A DNA stretch of 64,000 bases from Lentibacillus jeotgali. Lineage in GTDB: Bacteria > Bacillota > Bacilli > Bacillales > Amphibacillaceae. Position 1 is the first letter of the stretch. Each line of letters opens with the position of its first letter. This document shows, piece by piece, positions 32,351 through 40,694 of this stretch. The DNA lies in the NCBI RefSeq assembly GCF_000224785.1, contig NZ_AGAV01000005.1, positions 124,001 to 188,000 of the forward strand, in the 5' to 3' direction. The position numbers and the translations under genes are program-made. The notes below the pieces were generated by a model. The model searched no databases. It had not been told where the DNA came from and was given only the letters and a program-made list of their open reading frames with translations.

Positions 32351-33736
32351 ATGGCGAAACAAGCAGCACCAGTAAAGAAGAATCAGACCATCACACTCCA
32401 ATTTGAAGATTTGACCCATGAAGGGAGCGGTGTCGGGAAAATCAATGGCTATCCATTATTTGTCCCTTATGCGCTGCCGGGTGAAGAAGGCGAAGTGAAG
32501 GTCGTTAAAGTCAATAAGAACTTTGGGTTCGGGAAACTGCTCAATGTGACTAAATCCAGCGAAGAGCGTGTTGAACCGCCATGTGATGTGTATTACAAAT
32601 GCGGCGGATGTCAGCTACAGCATATGAGCTATGATATGCAGCTCGATATGAAGCAGGAACAAGTTAAGAATGCGATGCGAAAAATCGCCCACCTGGAAGA
32701 CGTGCCGGTTCATCCGATCATTCGTATGGAAGATCCTTGGCGTTACCGCAATAAAGTGCAGATGCCTGTCGGGGAAAAAGAAGACGGTGAACTGAAAACT
32801 GGTTTCTACCAAAAACGCAGCCACCGGATCATTGATGGAATGGAAACGTGCAATATCCAGGATGAACTAAATGATCGCATGGTAGAAGCGGTACGCAGGA
32901 TAGCTGACCGGTTTGGCATTTCTGCCTATGATGAACAGAATGATACCGGTGTGTTAAGGCACATTGTCGTTCGCACAGGTGAAGTGACAAAGGATACAAT
33001 GATTGTCATCATTACCCGGACACCCGACATCCCGCATCAGGATGAGCTGGTCAAGGAACTGATCAATACTTACCCGCATATTAAATCGATCGTTCATAAT
33101 ATTAATGATCGAAAGACAAATTCCATTTGGGGCAAAAAATCCAAAGCGATTTGGGGAGAAGACTATATTTATGACACGATCGGCGACATTAAATTTGCTA
33201 TTTCCGCCAAATCCTTTTACCAGGTCAACCCGCCCCAGACGAAGAAGTTATATGATAAAGCATTGGAGTATGCCAGGATCGGCGGCAATGATACGGTCGT
33301 CGATGCTTACTGCGGTATTGGTACAATTTCGTTATTTATGGCGCAGGAGGCTAAAAAGGTTTACGGGGTAGAAGTCGTCCCGGAAGCCGTTGATGATGCC
33401 AAGAAAAATGCCAAACTGAATGGGTTCACCAATGCCGCGTTTTATGTCGGCGAAGCAGAAAAAGTCATGCCGTGGTGGACGGCTCAGGGATTGCGTCCGG
33501 ACGTGGTTGTCGTGGATCCGCCGCGGAAAGGCTGCGACGAGGAGCTGCTGAAGGCTATGCTGGGCATGGAGCCGAAGCGGATCGTATATGTTTCATGCAA
33601 CCCGTCAACATTGGCGCGGGATTTGCGCATTCTGGAAGACGGCGGCTATGTCACACAGGAAGTCCAGCCGGTTGATATGTTCCCGCAGACACATCATGTT
33701 GAATCGGTGTGCTGGCTGAAGAGGGAAGCTGTCTAA
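32351..33736 (+). CDS. rlmCD: 23S rRNA (uracil-C5)-methyltransferase RlmCD (YefA)
   Basis: A 461-residue RumA-type methyltransferase. It has an N-terminal TRAM domain (about 15-75), a cysteine cluster (CDVYYKCGGCQ near 78-90 and a further Cys near 168) typical of the Fe-S site, a SAM site DAYCGIGTISLFMA near 317 and the catalytic Cys in YVSCNPSTLARDL near 417. The B. subtilis orthologue methylates U747 and U1939. ATG 32351 has AAGGAAG upstream; the longer frame from 32276 begins in the previous terminator. Confidence 0.93.
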   Translation: MAKQAAPVKKNQTITLQFEDLTHEGSGVGKINGYPLFVPYALPGEEGEVKVVKVNKNFGFGKLLNVTKSSEERVEPPCDVYYKCGGCQLQHMSYDMQLDMKQEQVKNAMRKIAHLEDVPVHPIIRMEDPWRYRNKVQMPVGEKEDGELKTGFYQKRSHRIIDGMETCNIQDELNDRMVEAVRRIADRFGISAYDEQNDTGVLRHIVVRTGEVTKDTMIVIITRTPDIPHQDELVKELINTYPHIKSIVHNINDRKTNSIWGKKSKAIWGEDYIYDTIGDIKFAISAKSFYQVNPPQTKKLYDKALEYARIGGNDTVVDAYCGIGTISLFMAQEAKKVYGVEVVPEAVDDAKKNAKLNGFTNAAFYVGEAEKVMPWWTAQGLRPDVVVVDPPRKGCDEELLKAMLGMEPKRIVYVSCNPSTLARDLRILEDGGYVTQEVQPVDMFPQTHHVESVCWLKREAV

Positions 33737-33859
33737 TTAAAATATAAACTTCCCGGTTAAATAAGCATTTCCTGTCAGTTTGATAAAAAGAGCTCAAGCA
33801 TGGTATAAGTGTAAAAGAAGCAGAGAAATATTTGTTTTCATGATGAGAGGATTTTAAAT

Positions 33860-34837
33860 TTGGAAATGAAAGATAATTTTTGGCGTCATTTACCACGTCC
33901 GTTTTTTGTACTGGCGCCAATGGAAGATGTGACACATGTTGTTTTTCGCCATGTAGTGAGTGAAGCCGCCAGACCTGATGTGTTTTTTACAGAGTTTACA
34001 AACACAGAGAGTTATTGTCACCCAGAGGGGATCCATAGTGTACGCGGGCGTTTGACTTTTACAGAAGATGAACAGCCAATGGTGGCCCATATATGGGGAG
34101 ATAAGCCTGAATATTTCCGGCAAATGAGTATTGGTATGGCGGGTCTTGGCTTTCAGGGTGTGGATATCAATATGGGCTGTCCTGCCCCCAATGTGGCACC
34201 CAAAGGGAAGGGCTGCGGTCTTATCCGTCGTCCGGATGTTGCAGCAGATATTATACAAGCAGCAAAAGCAGGAGGATTGCCCGTAAGTGTGAAGACGAGG
34301 CTTGGTTACACGAATGTAGATGAATGGCATGACTGGCTGACACATTTATTGGAACAGGACATCGTCAATCTTTCCATTCATCTGCGTACGAAAAAGGAAA
34401 TGAGCAAAGTGGACGCGCATTGGGAACTGATTCCGGAGATCAAGAAACTTCGTGATCATGTGGCGCCAGATACACTTTTGACAATCAATGGGGATATCCC
34501 TGACCGTCAAACCGGATCTGAGCTCGCCCATCAATACGGTGTTGACGGGGTTATGATTGGGCGTGGTGTTTTTAAAAATCCATTTGCCTTTGAAAAGGAG
34601 CCGAAAGATCATAACAGTAAGGAATTGCTTGATCTCTTAAGGTTACATCTTGATCTTCATGATAACTATTCACAAGAATTTGAGCCACGTCCATTCAAAC
34701 CGCTTCGTCGTTTTTTTAAGATATATGTCCGCGAGTATCGAGGGGCGAGTGAATTAAGAAACCAGTTGATGAATACAGAGTCAACTGATGAAGTGCGTGC
34801 ATTACTCGATAACTTTGAGGGAAAGAATAGGAATTAA
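33860..34837 (+). CDS. tRNA-dihydrouridine synthase family protein
   Basis: A 325-residue flavoprotein of the Dus family. It begins [17 protein letters not shown]; the catalytic Cys is in [11 protein letters not shown] near 101-111; VKTRLGY near 147 and NGDIPDR / [13 protein letters not shown] near 214 and 232 bind FMN and RNA. TTG 33860 has GAGAGG 10 nt upstream; ATG 33866 is an alternative. It is a stand-alone gene; the tRNA position it reduces cannot be told from the sequence. Confidence 0.88.
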   Translation: MEMKDNFWRHLPRPFFVLAPMEDVTHVVFRHVVSEAARPDVFFTEFTNTESYCHPEGIHSVRGRLTFTEDEQPMVAHIWGDKPEYFRQMSIGMAGLGFQGVDINMGCPAPNVAPKGKGCGLIRRPDVAADIIQAAKAGGLPVSVKTRLGYTNVDEWHDWLTHLLEQDIVNLSIHLRTKKEMSKVDAHWELIPEIKKLRDHVAPDTLLTINGDIPDRQTGSELAHQYGVDGVMIGRGVFKNPFAFEKEPKDHNSKELLDLLRLHLDLHDNYSQEFEPRPFKPLRRFFKIYVREYRGASELRNQLMNTESTDEVRALLDNFEGKNRN

Positions 34838-34881
34838 TGCTGTATGTCAAGACGATAATCTATTTCCCATAATGAATGACT

Positions 34882-34940
34882 AAAGACATGAACAAAAGAC
34901 GTTTCAGGTAAGAAATATCTTTTTTCATGTCTTTGTTTGG
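34882..34940 (+). terminator. Terminator after the dus gene
   Basis: AAAGACATGAACAAAAG (from 34882) and CTTTTTTCATGTCTTT (to 34934) form a stem with one small bulge; GTTTGG follows. Confidence 0.65.
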
Positions 34941-35031
34941 TTAATCCTTCCCTGTTTTCAGACAGAGATTATTGACGTTTACGTATTAAAGCGGTATAGG
35001 TACCTGGACACCATGATAGCAAATTGAATAA

Positions 35032-35265
35032 TTAACGTTGTCTTTCCCAATAATTATTCGCAGCAGCTATGGTTTGAAAATTTATTGCAATTACTTGTGA
35101 AGCTGATATTAGACTCTTTGCATTCTGTGAGTATTTAGGACGCAATTTTTTCCTGATCTTTTCAGATGGCTGTGTATATTGTACTCCCTTCTGTGCAAGT
35201 GTAATGGCTAATTCAAATCCCTCTTGAGGTGTTTTAGTTTTTAAACTTCTAAGCCATTTTTCCAT
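35032..35265 (-). CDS. Unrecognised 77-residue basic protein
   Basis: A minus-strand frame starting MEKWLRSLKTKTPQEG with the ribosome site AAGGGAG at 9 nt supports ATG 35265; further upstream ATGs in frame lie on or before that site. The protein is basic, has no membrane span and no cysteine, and is probably helical (AKSLISASQVIAINFQTIAAANNYW). It lies 142 bp downstream of the phospholipase-like gene on the same strand. I do not recognise the family. Confidence 0.6.
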   Translation of the reverse strand: MEKWLRSLKTKTPQEGFELAITLAQKGVQYTQPSEKIRKKLRPKYSQNAKSLISASQVIAINFQTIAAANNYWERQR

Positions 35266-35407
35266 GGATTTCATCTCCCTTATGATTACCTCATATATAA
35301 TATATGCCCATTTAAATGGAAAGTTCATAATTTAAAAGTATTGAATTCATGGCTATGTGGGATACAGGGCACAGACAAACTGAAATCCATTCTGATCACT
35401 TATTACT

Positions 35408-35683
35408 TTAACACCTGAAACGCGCTGCAATCCTCATGACATTGTAAATTGTCCTCGCATGCCTACCTTCTTGCGTATAAGGGTTTATCAGCGGGCGGAG
35501 ATGCTGAAGAAATTGCTGGTCGCAAAAGCATGGTGATCCCCCTTTTTGCAAACATTCATCATGCGCTCTGCAGGCAACATCAACTGCATTAATTGGTGCA
35601 CCTGGTCCGCTGCATCCTGGACCGCAGTATCGGTATCCTGGGAAAACGCAAAAGCCAGGGTGCGACTTTTTATACTGTGGCAT
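35408..35683 (-). CDS. Small phospholipase A2-like protein
   Basis: A 91-residue protein with the secreted/viral PLA2 core: a calcium loop YRYCGPGCSGPGAP (near 18-31) followed by VDVACRAHDECL (near 34-45) with the catalytic His-Asp pair. Six or more cysteines could form disulfides. There is no signal peptide. The nearest known plan is the short PLA2-like domain shared by parvovirus VP1 and some Bacillaceae proteins. AAGGAGAATTGAG precedes the ATG. Function is unknown; it could act on lipids after release or be structural. It is divergent from yeeE. Confidence 0.75.
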   Translation of the reverse strand: MPQYKKSHPGFCVFPGYRYCGPGCSGPGAPINAVDVACRAHDECLQKGGSPCFCDQQFLQHLRPLINPYTQEGRHARTIYNVMRIAARFRC

Positions 35684-35771
35684 CTCAATTCTCCTTTTCT
35701 TTTCGGTTATATTACAATATCGTATGTCTGCGGCGGTGCGGAGGTCTGTTTTAACACCTAATAAAAAAATT

Positions 35772-35800
35772 TTGACACAAAACCAATCAGCCTTTATTAT
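35772..35800 (+). promoter_or_regulatory. Promoter of the YeeE/YedE transporter gene
   Basis: TTGACA (35772-35777) and TATTAT (35795-35800) are separated by 17 bp. A short inverted repeat, CCCTA (near 35815) with TAGGG (near 35830), lies in the leader just before the ribosome site. Confidence 0.75.
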
Positions 35801-35849
35801 GATATATGATAAACCCTACTAAAATGATAGGGAAAGGATGTCTTTTTAA

Positions 35850-37109
35850 ATGGATTCATCTGCAAAAGTTCAGCCGATAGATGAAGTGAAAGATCCAGTA
35901 CAGCTAAAAGGTACTGATTTAAATAAACCGCAAATGCCATTGATCATTGGAGGTCTGATTGTTGGGGCGATTCTGCTGGTTTATCTTATGGCAACACAGG
36001 ATAGTGTACAGTCATTACTCCTTGTGATCGGTCTTTTGCTTGGGTATACATTATTCCATGCCCGTTTTGGTTTTACATCGGCATTCCGCAGGCTGGCATC
36101 AGTTGGAAACGGGAAGGCCCTAAGGTCGCACATGTTAATGCTGGCGGTGGCCGTTACGTTATTTGCACCGATTCTGGCTTTTGGATACTCATTTTTTGGC
36201 GGCGGTGTCTCTGGTTATGTGTCACCGGTAGGCGTCAGTCTTTTAGTTGGTGCCTTTATGTTTGGTGTCGGTATGCAGTTGGGTGGCGGCTGTGCATCTG
36301 GAACGCTTTACGCGGTAGGCGGTGGGCGCTCTGTCATGTTTATCACGCTATTATTCTTTATTGTCGGTGCAACGATTGGAGCATATCACTTACCTTTCTG
36401 GACAGAAGATCTGCCGTCATTTGAACCCGTTTCACTGGCAACATCGACAGGGTTTGGCTATGGCGGTGCCTGGCTATTATCGATTGTATTGTTTGGCCTG
36501 ATTGCCTGGATTACGCTGGTCGTGGAGAAAAAGAAACAGCCACCGAAAATGGCACCTAAACCAACTGAAGCAGGGTGGAAACGCATTTTCCGCGGTTCAT
36601 GGCCATTGTTCGCAGCGGCGATTGTATTAGCATTGCTGAACGCCCTGACGTTAATGACACGCGGTACACCATGGGGCATTACATCAGCCTTTGCTCTATG
36701 GGGTTCCAAGGTTGCACAATTCTTTGGAGTTGACGTGGCCAGCTGGGGATACTGGCAAGGTGCGAACGCGGCTGCATTGGAATCATCAATTTTTGCTGAT
36801 TCCACAACTGTTCTCAACTTTGGTGTTATTCTTGGTGCGTTTCTTGCATCGGCAGCCGGCGGTCTTTTCAAATTTTCAAAGATTACCGGCAAAAACGCAG
36901 CTGCATCAGTTATTGGCGGGCTGCTGATGGGGTATGGTGCCCGACTGGCATTTGGCTGCAATATCGGTGCGTACTTCGGTGGCATCTCATCATTCAGCCT
37001 GCACGGCTATATATGGGGCATCATGGCCCTTGCCGGAACATTCTTAGCGCTGTATCTCAGACCTAAGTTCGGATTATCCGTTCCAAAACCAAAAGACTCG
37101 TTTTGTTAA
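35850..37109 (+). CDS. YeeE/YedE-family sulfur (thiosulfate-type) transporter
   Basis: A 419-residue integral membrane protein made of two homologous halves. Each half has the family's Cys motif: MQLGGGCASGTLYAVGGG near 144-161 and ARLAFGCNIGAYFGG near 368-382, the cysteines proposed to relay sulfur compounds in TsuA. No TusA-like partner gene is adjacent, though many homologues have one. A basic cytoplasmic linker (EKKKQPPKMAPKP) joins the halves. It has its own promoter and terminator. The substrate is inferred from family only. Confidence 0.85.
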   Translation: MDSSAKVQPIDEVKDPVQLKGTDLNKPQMPLIIGGLIVGAILLVYLMATQDSVQSLLLVIGLLLGYTLFHARFGFTSAFRRLASVGNGKALRSHMLMLAVAVTLFAPILAFGYSFFGGGVSGYVSPVGVSLLVGAFMFGVGMQLGGGCASGTLYAVGGGRSVMFITLLFFIVGATIGAYHLPFWTEDLPSFEPVSLATSTGFGYGGAWLLSIVLFGLIAWITLVVEKKKQPPKMAPKPTEAGWKRIFRGSWPLFAAAIVLALLNALTLMTRGTPWGITSAFALWGSKVAQFFGVDVASWGYWQGANAAALESSIFADSTTVLNFGVILGAFLASAAGGLFKFSKITGKNAAASVIGGLLMGYGARLAFGCNIGAYFGGISSFSLHGYIWGIMALAGTFLALYLRPKFGLSVPKPKDSFC

Positions 37110-37204
37110 AACAGTTTTCTTAAAAATCGTTGTTTCGAATCCGCTTTAGGCTAACTAACAACAGTCCTTACAGCAACAGCCAAACCTAAGAAATCTCTAT
37201 TCAG

Positions 37205-37232
37205 GACCGGCTCTACTACAGAGCCGGTTTTT
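37205..37232 (+). terminator. Rho-independent terminator after the YeeE/YedE gene
   Basis: ACCGGCTC (37205-37212) pairs with GAGCCGGT (37220-37227), followed by TTTTTC. Confidence 0.9.
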
Positions 37233-37370
37233 TCTGTATATATCAACAGTCAGTAACGCAGACTGCAATTTGACAGAATCAGTATCGTTTTGTATAATTT
37301 GATTTAACTGTTCAAAACAAATTAAACAAATCGAATAGATTGAACTGATTAAAGAAAGGAAGGTGGATTT

Positions 37371-37934
37371 ATGGAAGCGAATGATGATATCCAAAAAATT
37401 GAAGAGTCCAGGGATATTTTGATCAGCGCAATCGCTCAGACGATGGTGATTTATGGTGTCACACCATCCGTGGGAAGAATTTATGGTGTTCTTTACTTTG
37501 CGGACAAACCGCTTAATCTTGACGACATTAAAGATCAGGTTGCCATGAGTAAAGGAAGTGTCAGCACAGGCTTGCGTGATCTTCTGGATACCGAAATGGT
37601 GATCAAAGTCTGGAAAAAAGGCGACCGAAAAGATCATTATATTGCTGAAAAAGATTTCTTCAAGAATTTCTTTGCCTTCTTCACCAAAATGCTGCGACAA
37701 GAGAGGAACATCATTTCAAGAGCCAACGAGCAGGTTGAAGGTACTCTTAAAGATATCGCAGTGAATGGTGATTCTGAAGAAGCGAAAGAGATGGCCCAAG
37801 GTGATCTCCAGGATATCGAGCAAACCATGACATACTTTGACTGGACGCTCCGATTGGCTAATGCCATGGAGTCAAGGGAGATATTTAACCATTTTCCAAA
37901 ATACAAAGGGGGTGACAGCGCTGGACAAGACTAA
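37371..37934 (+). CDS. gbsR: GbsR-family transcriptional regulator
   Basis: A 187-residue MarR-like winged-helix repressor of the GbsR/OpcR type. The HTH is near 56-85 (DDIKDQVAMSKGSVSTGLRDL), followed by a wing (WKKGDRKDHYI). Known members sense choline and control glycine betaine synthesis or uptake. Here it precedes a cysteine hydrolase and a betaine-type binding protein, so it probably controls them. The ribosome site GGAAGGTGG precedes ATG. It overlaps the next frame by up to 23 nt. Confidence 0.85.
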   Translation: MEANDDIQKIEESRDILISAIAQTMVIYGVTPSVGRIYGVLYFADKPLNLDDIKDQVAMSKGSVSTGLRDLLDTEMVIKVWKKGDRKDHYIAEKDFFKNFFAFFTKMLRQERNIISRANEQVEGTLKDIAVNGDSEEAKEMAQGDLQDIEQTMTYFDWTLRLANAMESREIFNHFPKYKGGDSAGQD

Positions 37935-38580
37935 TACTGCACTCGTATTAATCGATGTGCAAAAAGAAAGCGAATTCGGTATTGAGGGCGTGAATACCGT
38001 AGTAAATAATACAGAAAAACTGATTGCCGAATGTCGGAAAATGGGCATCCCGATCATATACACCCGGCATATTAACCGTGAGGATAAAATCGGTCTTTCA
38101 AATGAGGAACCTTTGACCGAAGAGGACAAACCGGTATTTTACAATAACGGGACCGATGCGGTAGAGATCAAGGACCAGATCAAGCCTGAAAAAGACGACA
38201 TTATCATTGATAAATACCGCTGGAGCAGCTTTTATGATACAAGTTTAGATCTGATGCTCAGGAATATGGGAATCAAACATTTGATTATGGGCGGATTTGT
38301 CACAGACGGCTGCTTGATGACGTCTGTGTTTGATGCTTACTTTCGGGATTATCAGGTGAATTTGGTGAAAGATATTTGCGGCGCTACGAATGAAGGTGCA
38401 CATATGGCATCGATCATGATTATGGCCAACTGGGTCTATGATCTCGCCATATTTGATACGTCTGAAATGATCAGGAAATTAAATGGTGAATCATACGCGA
38501 ACTGGGAAGCAACGTATCCCGATCAGCTGCAGTTCACACCCGAAATTATGCGTCAGATGTTTCATGGGTTGAACAGATAA
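37912..38580 (+). CDS. Isochorismatase-family cysteine hydrolase
   Basis: About 219-222 residues of the isochorismatase-like fold. The Asp-Lys-Cys triad is complete: ALVLIDVQKE near the start, IIDKYRWSSFY near 97 and GGFVTDGCLMTS near 133. The family includes N-carbamoylsarcosine amidase, nicotinamidase and true isochorismatase; the exact reaction is unknown. Start is uncertain: GTG 37912 lies on the AAAGGGGGTG site, whereas CTG 37921 lies at ideal distance. The frame overlaps the end of gbsR, implying coupling, and context suggests a quaternary-amine or related substrate. Confidence 0.82.
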   Translation: MTALDKTNTALVLIDVQKESEFGIEGVNTVVNNTEKLIAECRKMGIPIIYTRHINREDKIGLSNEEPLTEEDKPVFYNNGTDAVEIKDQIKPEKDDIIIDKYRWSSFYDTSLDLMLRNMGIKHLIMGGFVTDGCLMTSVFDAYFRDYQVNLVKDICGATNEGAHMASIMIMANWVYDLAIFDTSEMIRKLNGESYANWEATYPDQLQFTPEIMRQMFHGLNR

Positions 38581-38609
38581 ATATTGTTTTATCGCAAAGG
38601 AGGAAAACA

Positions 38610-39545
38610 GTGTTAAAGAGCATGAAACGACTAAGTATTACTGCAATAATTTTGTTATTGATGGTTCTGTCAGCATGTGGTGGCAGCAGTGAAGAGAATG
38701 AAGCCTCAGACGAAGGGTCAAATAGCGACAGTGGAGTGGAACTTGGGCAAAAAGAACTGACAATTCCTTACGTTGCATGGGCGTCGGCGACAGCCAGCAA
38801 CCATGTCATGGAAGTCGTACTGGAAGAAGCCGGCTACGACGTTACCTTGAAGCAGGTTAATTCCGGTGCAATGTATACAAGTGTTTCTGATGGTTCGGCT
38901 GATGCAACAATAAGCGTATGGCTGCCCCATACAGACGCGAGCTACTGGGAAAAGTATAAAGAGGACCTGGTGCATCTTGGACCAAATTTGGAAGGAGCAC
39001 CGCTTGGACTTGTTGTGCCTGAATATATGGATATTAACTCAATCGAAGACCTGAAAGAAAACAAAAATTCGATCGGTGATAAAACAGAATATACGATTAC
39101 AGGGATTGAACCCGGTGCCGGTCAAATGGAACTGACAAAAGAGGAAGTCATGCCAGAGTATGGGTTAGATGATTGGACATTGCAAGCGAGCTCTTCTCCG
39201 GCTATGGCCTCATCATTAGGCGAAGCTATTGAAAATAAAGAGCCGATTATCGTCACACTCTGGTCCCCGCACTGGACATTCTCGGAATATGATCTGAAGT
39301 ATCTTGAGGACCCAAAAAATATTTACGGTGATCCTGACAATATCAATACCATTGTCCGGAAAGACCTGGATGAAGACGCTCCGAAAGCACACAAAATACT
39401 TGATCAGTTTAAGTGGTCAAAAGATCAAATCGGAGAAGTCATGGTAAAAATAAACGATGGAATGGATCCTGCCAAAGCAGCTGAAGAATGGGTGAATAAC
39501 AATCAGGAAGCCGTTGATGAATGGATGAAAGGCACTAAGGAATAA
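38610..39545 (+). CDS. Glycine betaine/quaternary amine-binding lipoprotein (OpuAC-like)
   Basis: A 311-residue substrate-binding protein. The signal peptide ends in lipobox LSAC (Cys near 23), followed by an acidic Ser/Glu linker. The type II-like OpuAC fold shows ISVWLPHTDASYW near 110 and LWSPHWTFSEYDLKYLEDP near 220, segments that carry the Trp cage and His ligand of betaine-binding proteins. Start GTG 38610 has AAAGGAGG at 6 nt. No permease or ATPase gene is next to it, so it must work with a transporter encoded elsewhere, or serve as a sensor. Confidence 0.88.
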   Translation: MLKSMKRLSITAIILLLMVLSACGGSSEENEASDEGSNSDSGVELGQKELTIPYVAWASATASNHVMEVVLEEAGYDVTLKQVNSGAMYTSVSDGSADATISVWLPHTDASYWEKYKEDLVHLGPNLEGAPLGLVVPEYMDINSIEDLKENKNSIGDKTEYTITGIEPGAGQMELTKEEVMPEYGLDDWTLQASSSPAMASSLGEAIENKEPIIVTLWSPHWTFSEYDLKYLEDPKNIYGDPDNINTIVRKDLDEDAPKAHKILDQFKWSKDQIGEVMVKINDGMDPAKAAEEWVNNNQEAVDEWMKGTKE

Positions 39546-39578
39546 TCCATTTATAAGCTAAAAATGAATAGCCATTGA

Positions 39579-39616
39579 AAAAGCAGAAACCGAGACAAAC
39601 AGGTTTCTGCTTTTCT
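39579..39616 (+). terminator. Rho-independent terminator after the binding-protein gene
   Basis: AAAAGCAGAAACC (39579-39591) is exactly complementary to GGTTTCTGCTTTT (39602-39614). Confidence 0.88.
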
Positions 39617-39667
39617 GATATAATAAAGTTTGCATAAGACAGTTTTCATAACAGAAGGGGAATACAA

Positions 39668-40426
39668 ATGAAGAAACCAACTTTTCGGGACATCGAGATT
39701 ATAGGCGGTGTAATAGCAGAAAACGAACAATACAGGCATTATCATTATCCGGAAATGTTGATCAGATATGATAGTAATTTTATAGACTTTAAACTAATGC
39801 CCTCGCTGGCAGAATTCCAACAGACAGAGATATTTTTAAAAGAATTTCATCAGAAGTATAATCAGACACATTTAAAATTTGAATTTCCGGAAAATGAAAA
39901 AACGGGCCCTGGATTGCAGAAGTATTTTGAAGATAATGGCTATGATATTGGGTTTATGGAGTTATATGCCATTCAGCCAAATGATTTTCCTTTCCAGCAG
40001 GTAAATACAGAAATCCGGGTTGAGGAAGTAACTGAGCACAATTACAATGATTTCATCAGCCTGCAGTATGAAACTGACAGGCAAAACGGGGAATCGTTTG
40101 CCAATGAAAAGGTAAAACTGAGTCAAAAGCAGTTTGCTGATAAGAACAACATGAAGGTGATTGCTTACTATCAAGGGGAGCCTGCCGGAACGATGAATGT
40201 GATTCTCTCAGATGAGTTCGTTGAAATTGATGACCTGGCTGTCCAGGAGGAATTGCAGCGAAAAGGAATCGGCGGCAGTCTGCAGCGGTTTGTCATGGAC
40301 AGATTTTATGACCGGACGGTTATCTTGGTAGCTGACGGCCAGGACACAGCACGGGAGATGTATCAGCGGCAAAATTATCAGTATCTAGGGTTTAAATATG
40401 AGGTTCAGCGGATTGACGAGGAATGA
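39668..40426 (+). CDS. GNAT family N-acetyltransferase
   Basis: A 252-residue protein. The C-terminal half (about 115-250) is a GNAT domain: VEIDDLAVQEELQRKGIGGSL near 190-210 is the beta4-motif A region binding acetyl-CoA, and AREMYQRQNYQYLGF near 228 is motif B. The N-terminal ~110 residues look like a second, degenerate GNAT-like lobe. Substrate unknown. RBS AAGGGG is upstream, with a terminator of the previous gene in between, so it is its own unit. Confidence 0.85.
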   Translation: MKKPTFRDIEIIGGVIAENEQYRHYHYPEMLIRYDSNFIDFKLMPSLAEFQQTEIFLKEFHQKYNQTHLKFEFPENEKTGPGLQKYFEDNGYDIGFMELYAIQPNDFPFQQVNTEIRVEEVTEHNYNDFISLQYETDRQNGESFANEKVKLSQKQFADKNNMKVIAYYQGEPAGTMNVILSDEFVEIDDLAVQEELQRKGIGGSLQRFVMDRFYDRTVILVADGQDTAREMYQRQNYQYLGFKYEVQRIDEE

Positions 40427-40602
40427 CATTTTTGTGAAGTCGGGCATACGTGACTGAAACATGATATAATACCTATTGTGTCCTATGGTGAATGACTTTC
40501 CATAAAAGTAGCATACTGAAGCTATATAGTTCATTCTGCTTACAAAAACGGCACTAAACTTTTACAATATATAAAGAGATATTTTTTATCGGTTATGTTG
40601 CA

Positions 40603-40672
40603 TCTAATGCCCGATTGGTTCAACTAGCATTCAATGGGGAAAAGCTTTCCACTGAATGAAGTTTCATTTTAT
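40603..40672. repeat. Short hairpin repeat, copy A
   Basis: The segment from TAATGCCCGATT to TTTCATTTTAT is about 70 bp and is closely similar to 54052-54118. It folds as CATTCAATGGGGAAA against TTTCCACTGAATG. It lies between a promoter-like TATAAT (40465-40470) and ctaB, so it is in the ctaB leader. The rest of 40427-40694 shows no gene. Confidence 0.7.
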
Positions 40673-40694
40673 GTCAACTGAAAGGATGAAGAGG

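Noticed and set aside
36458-36985. 175-residue minus-strand frame
   Set aside because: Antisense shadow of the YeeE/YedE gene.
37197-37700. 167-residue minus-strand frame
   Set aside because: Antisense to gbsR and its leader; no ribosome site; the plus-strand gene has clear family motifs.
40656-40694. Upstream ATG starts for ctaB
   Set aside because: They fall in the hairpin repeat (copy A), which is also found elsewhere; the AAAGGATG site favours 40695.
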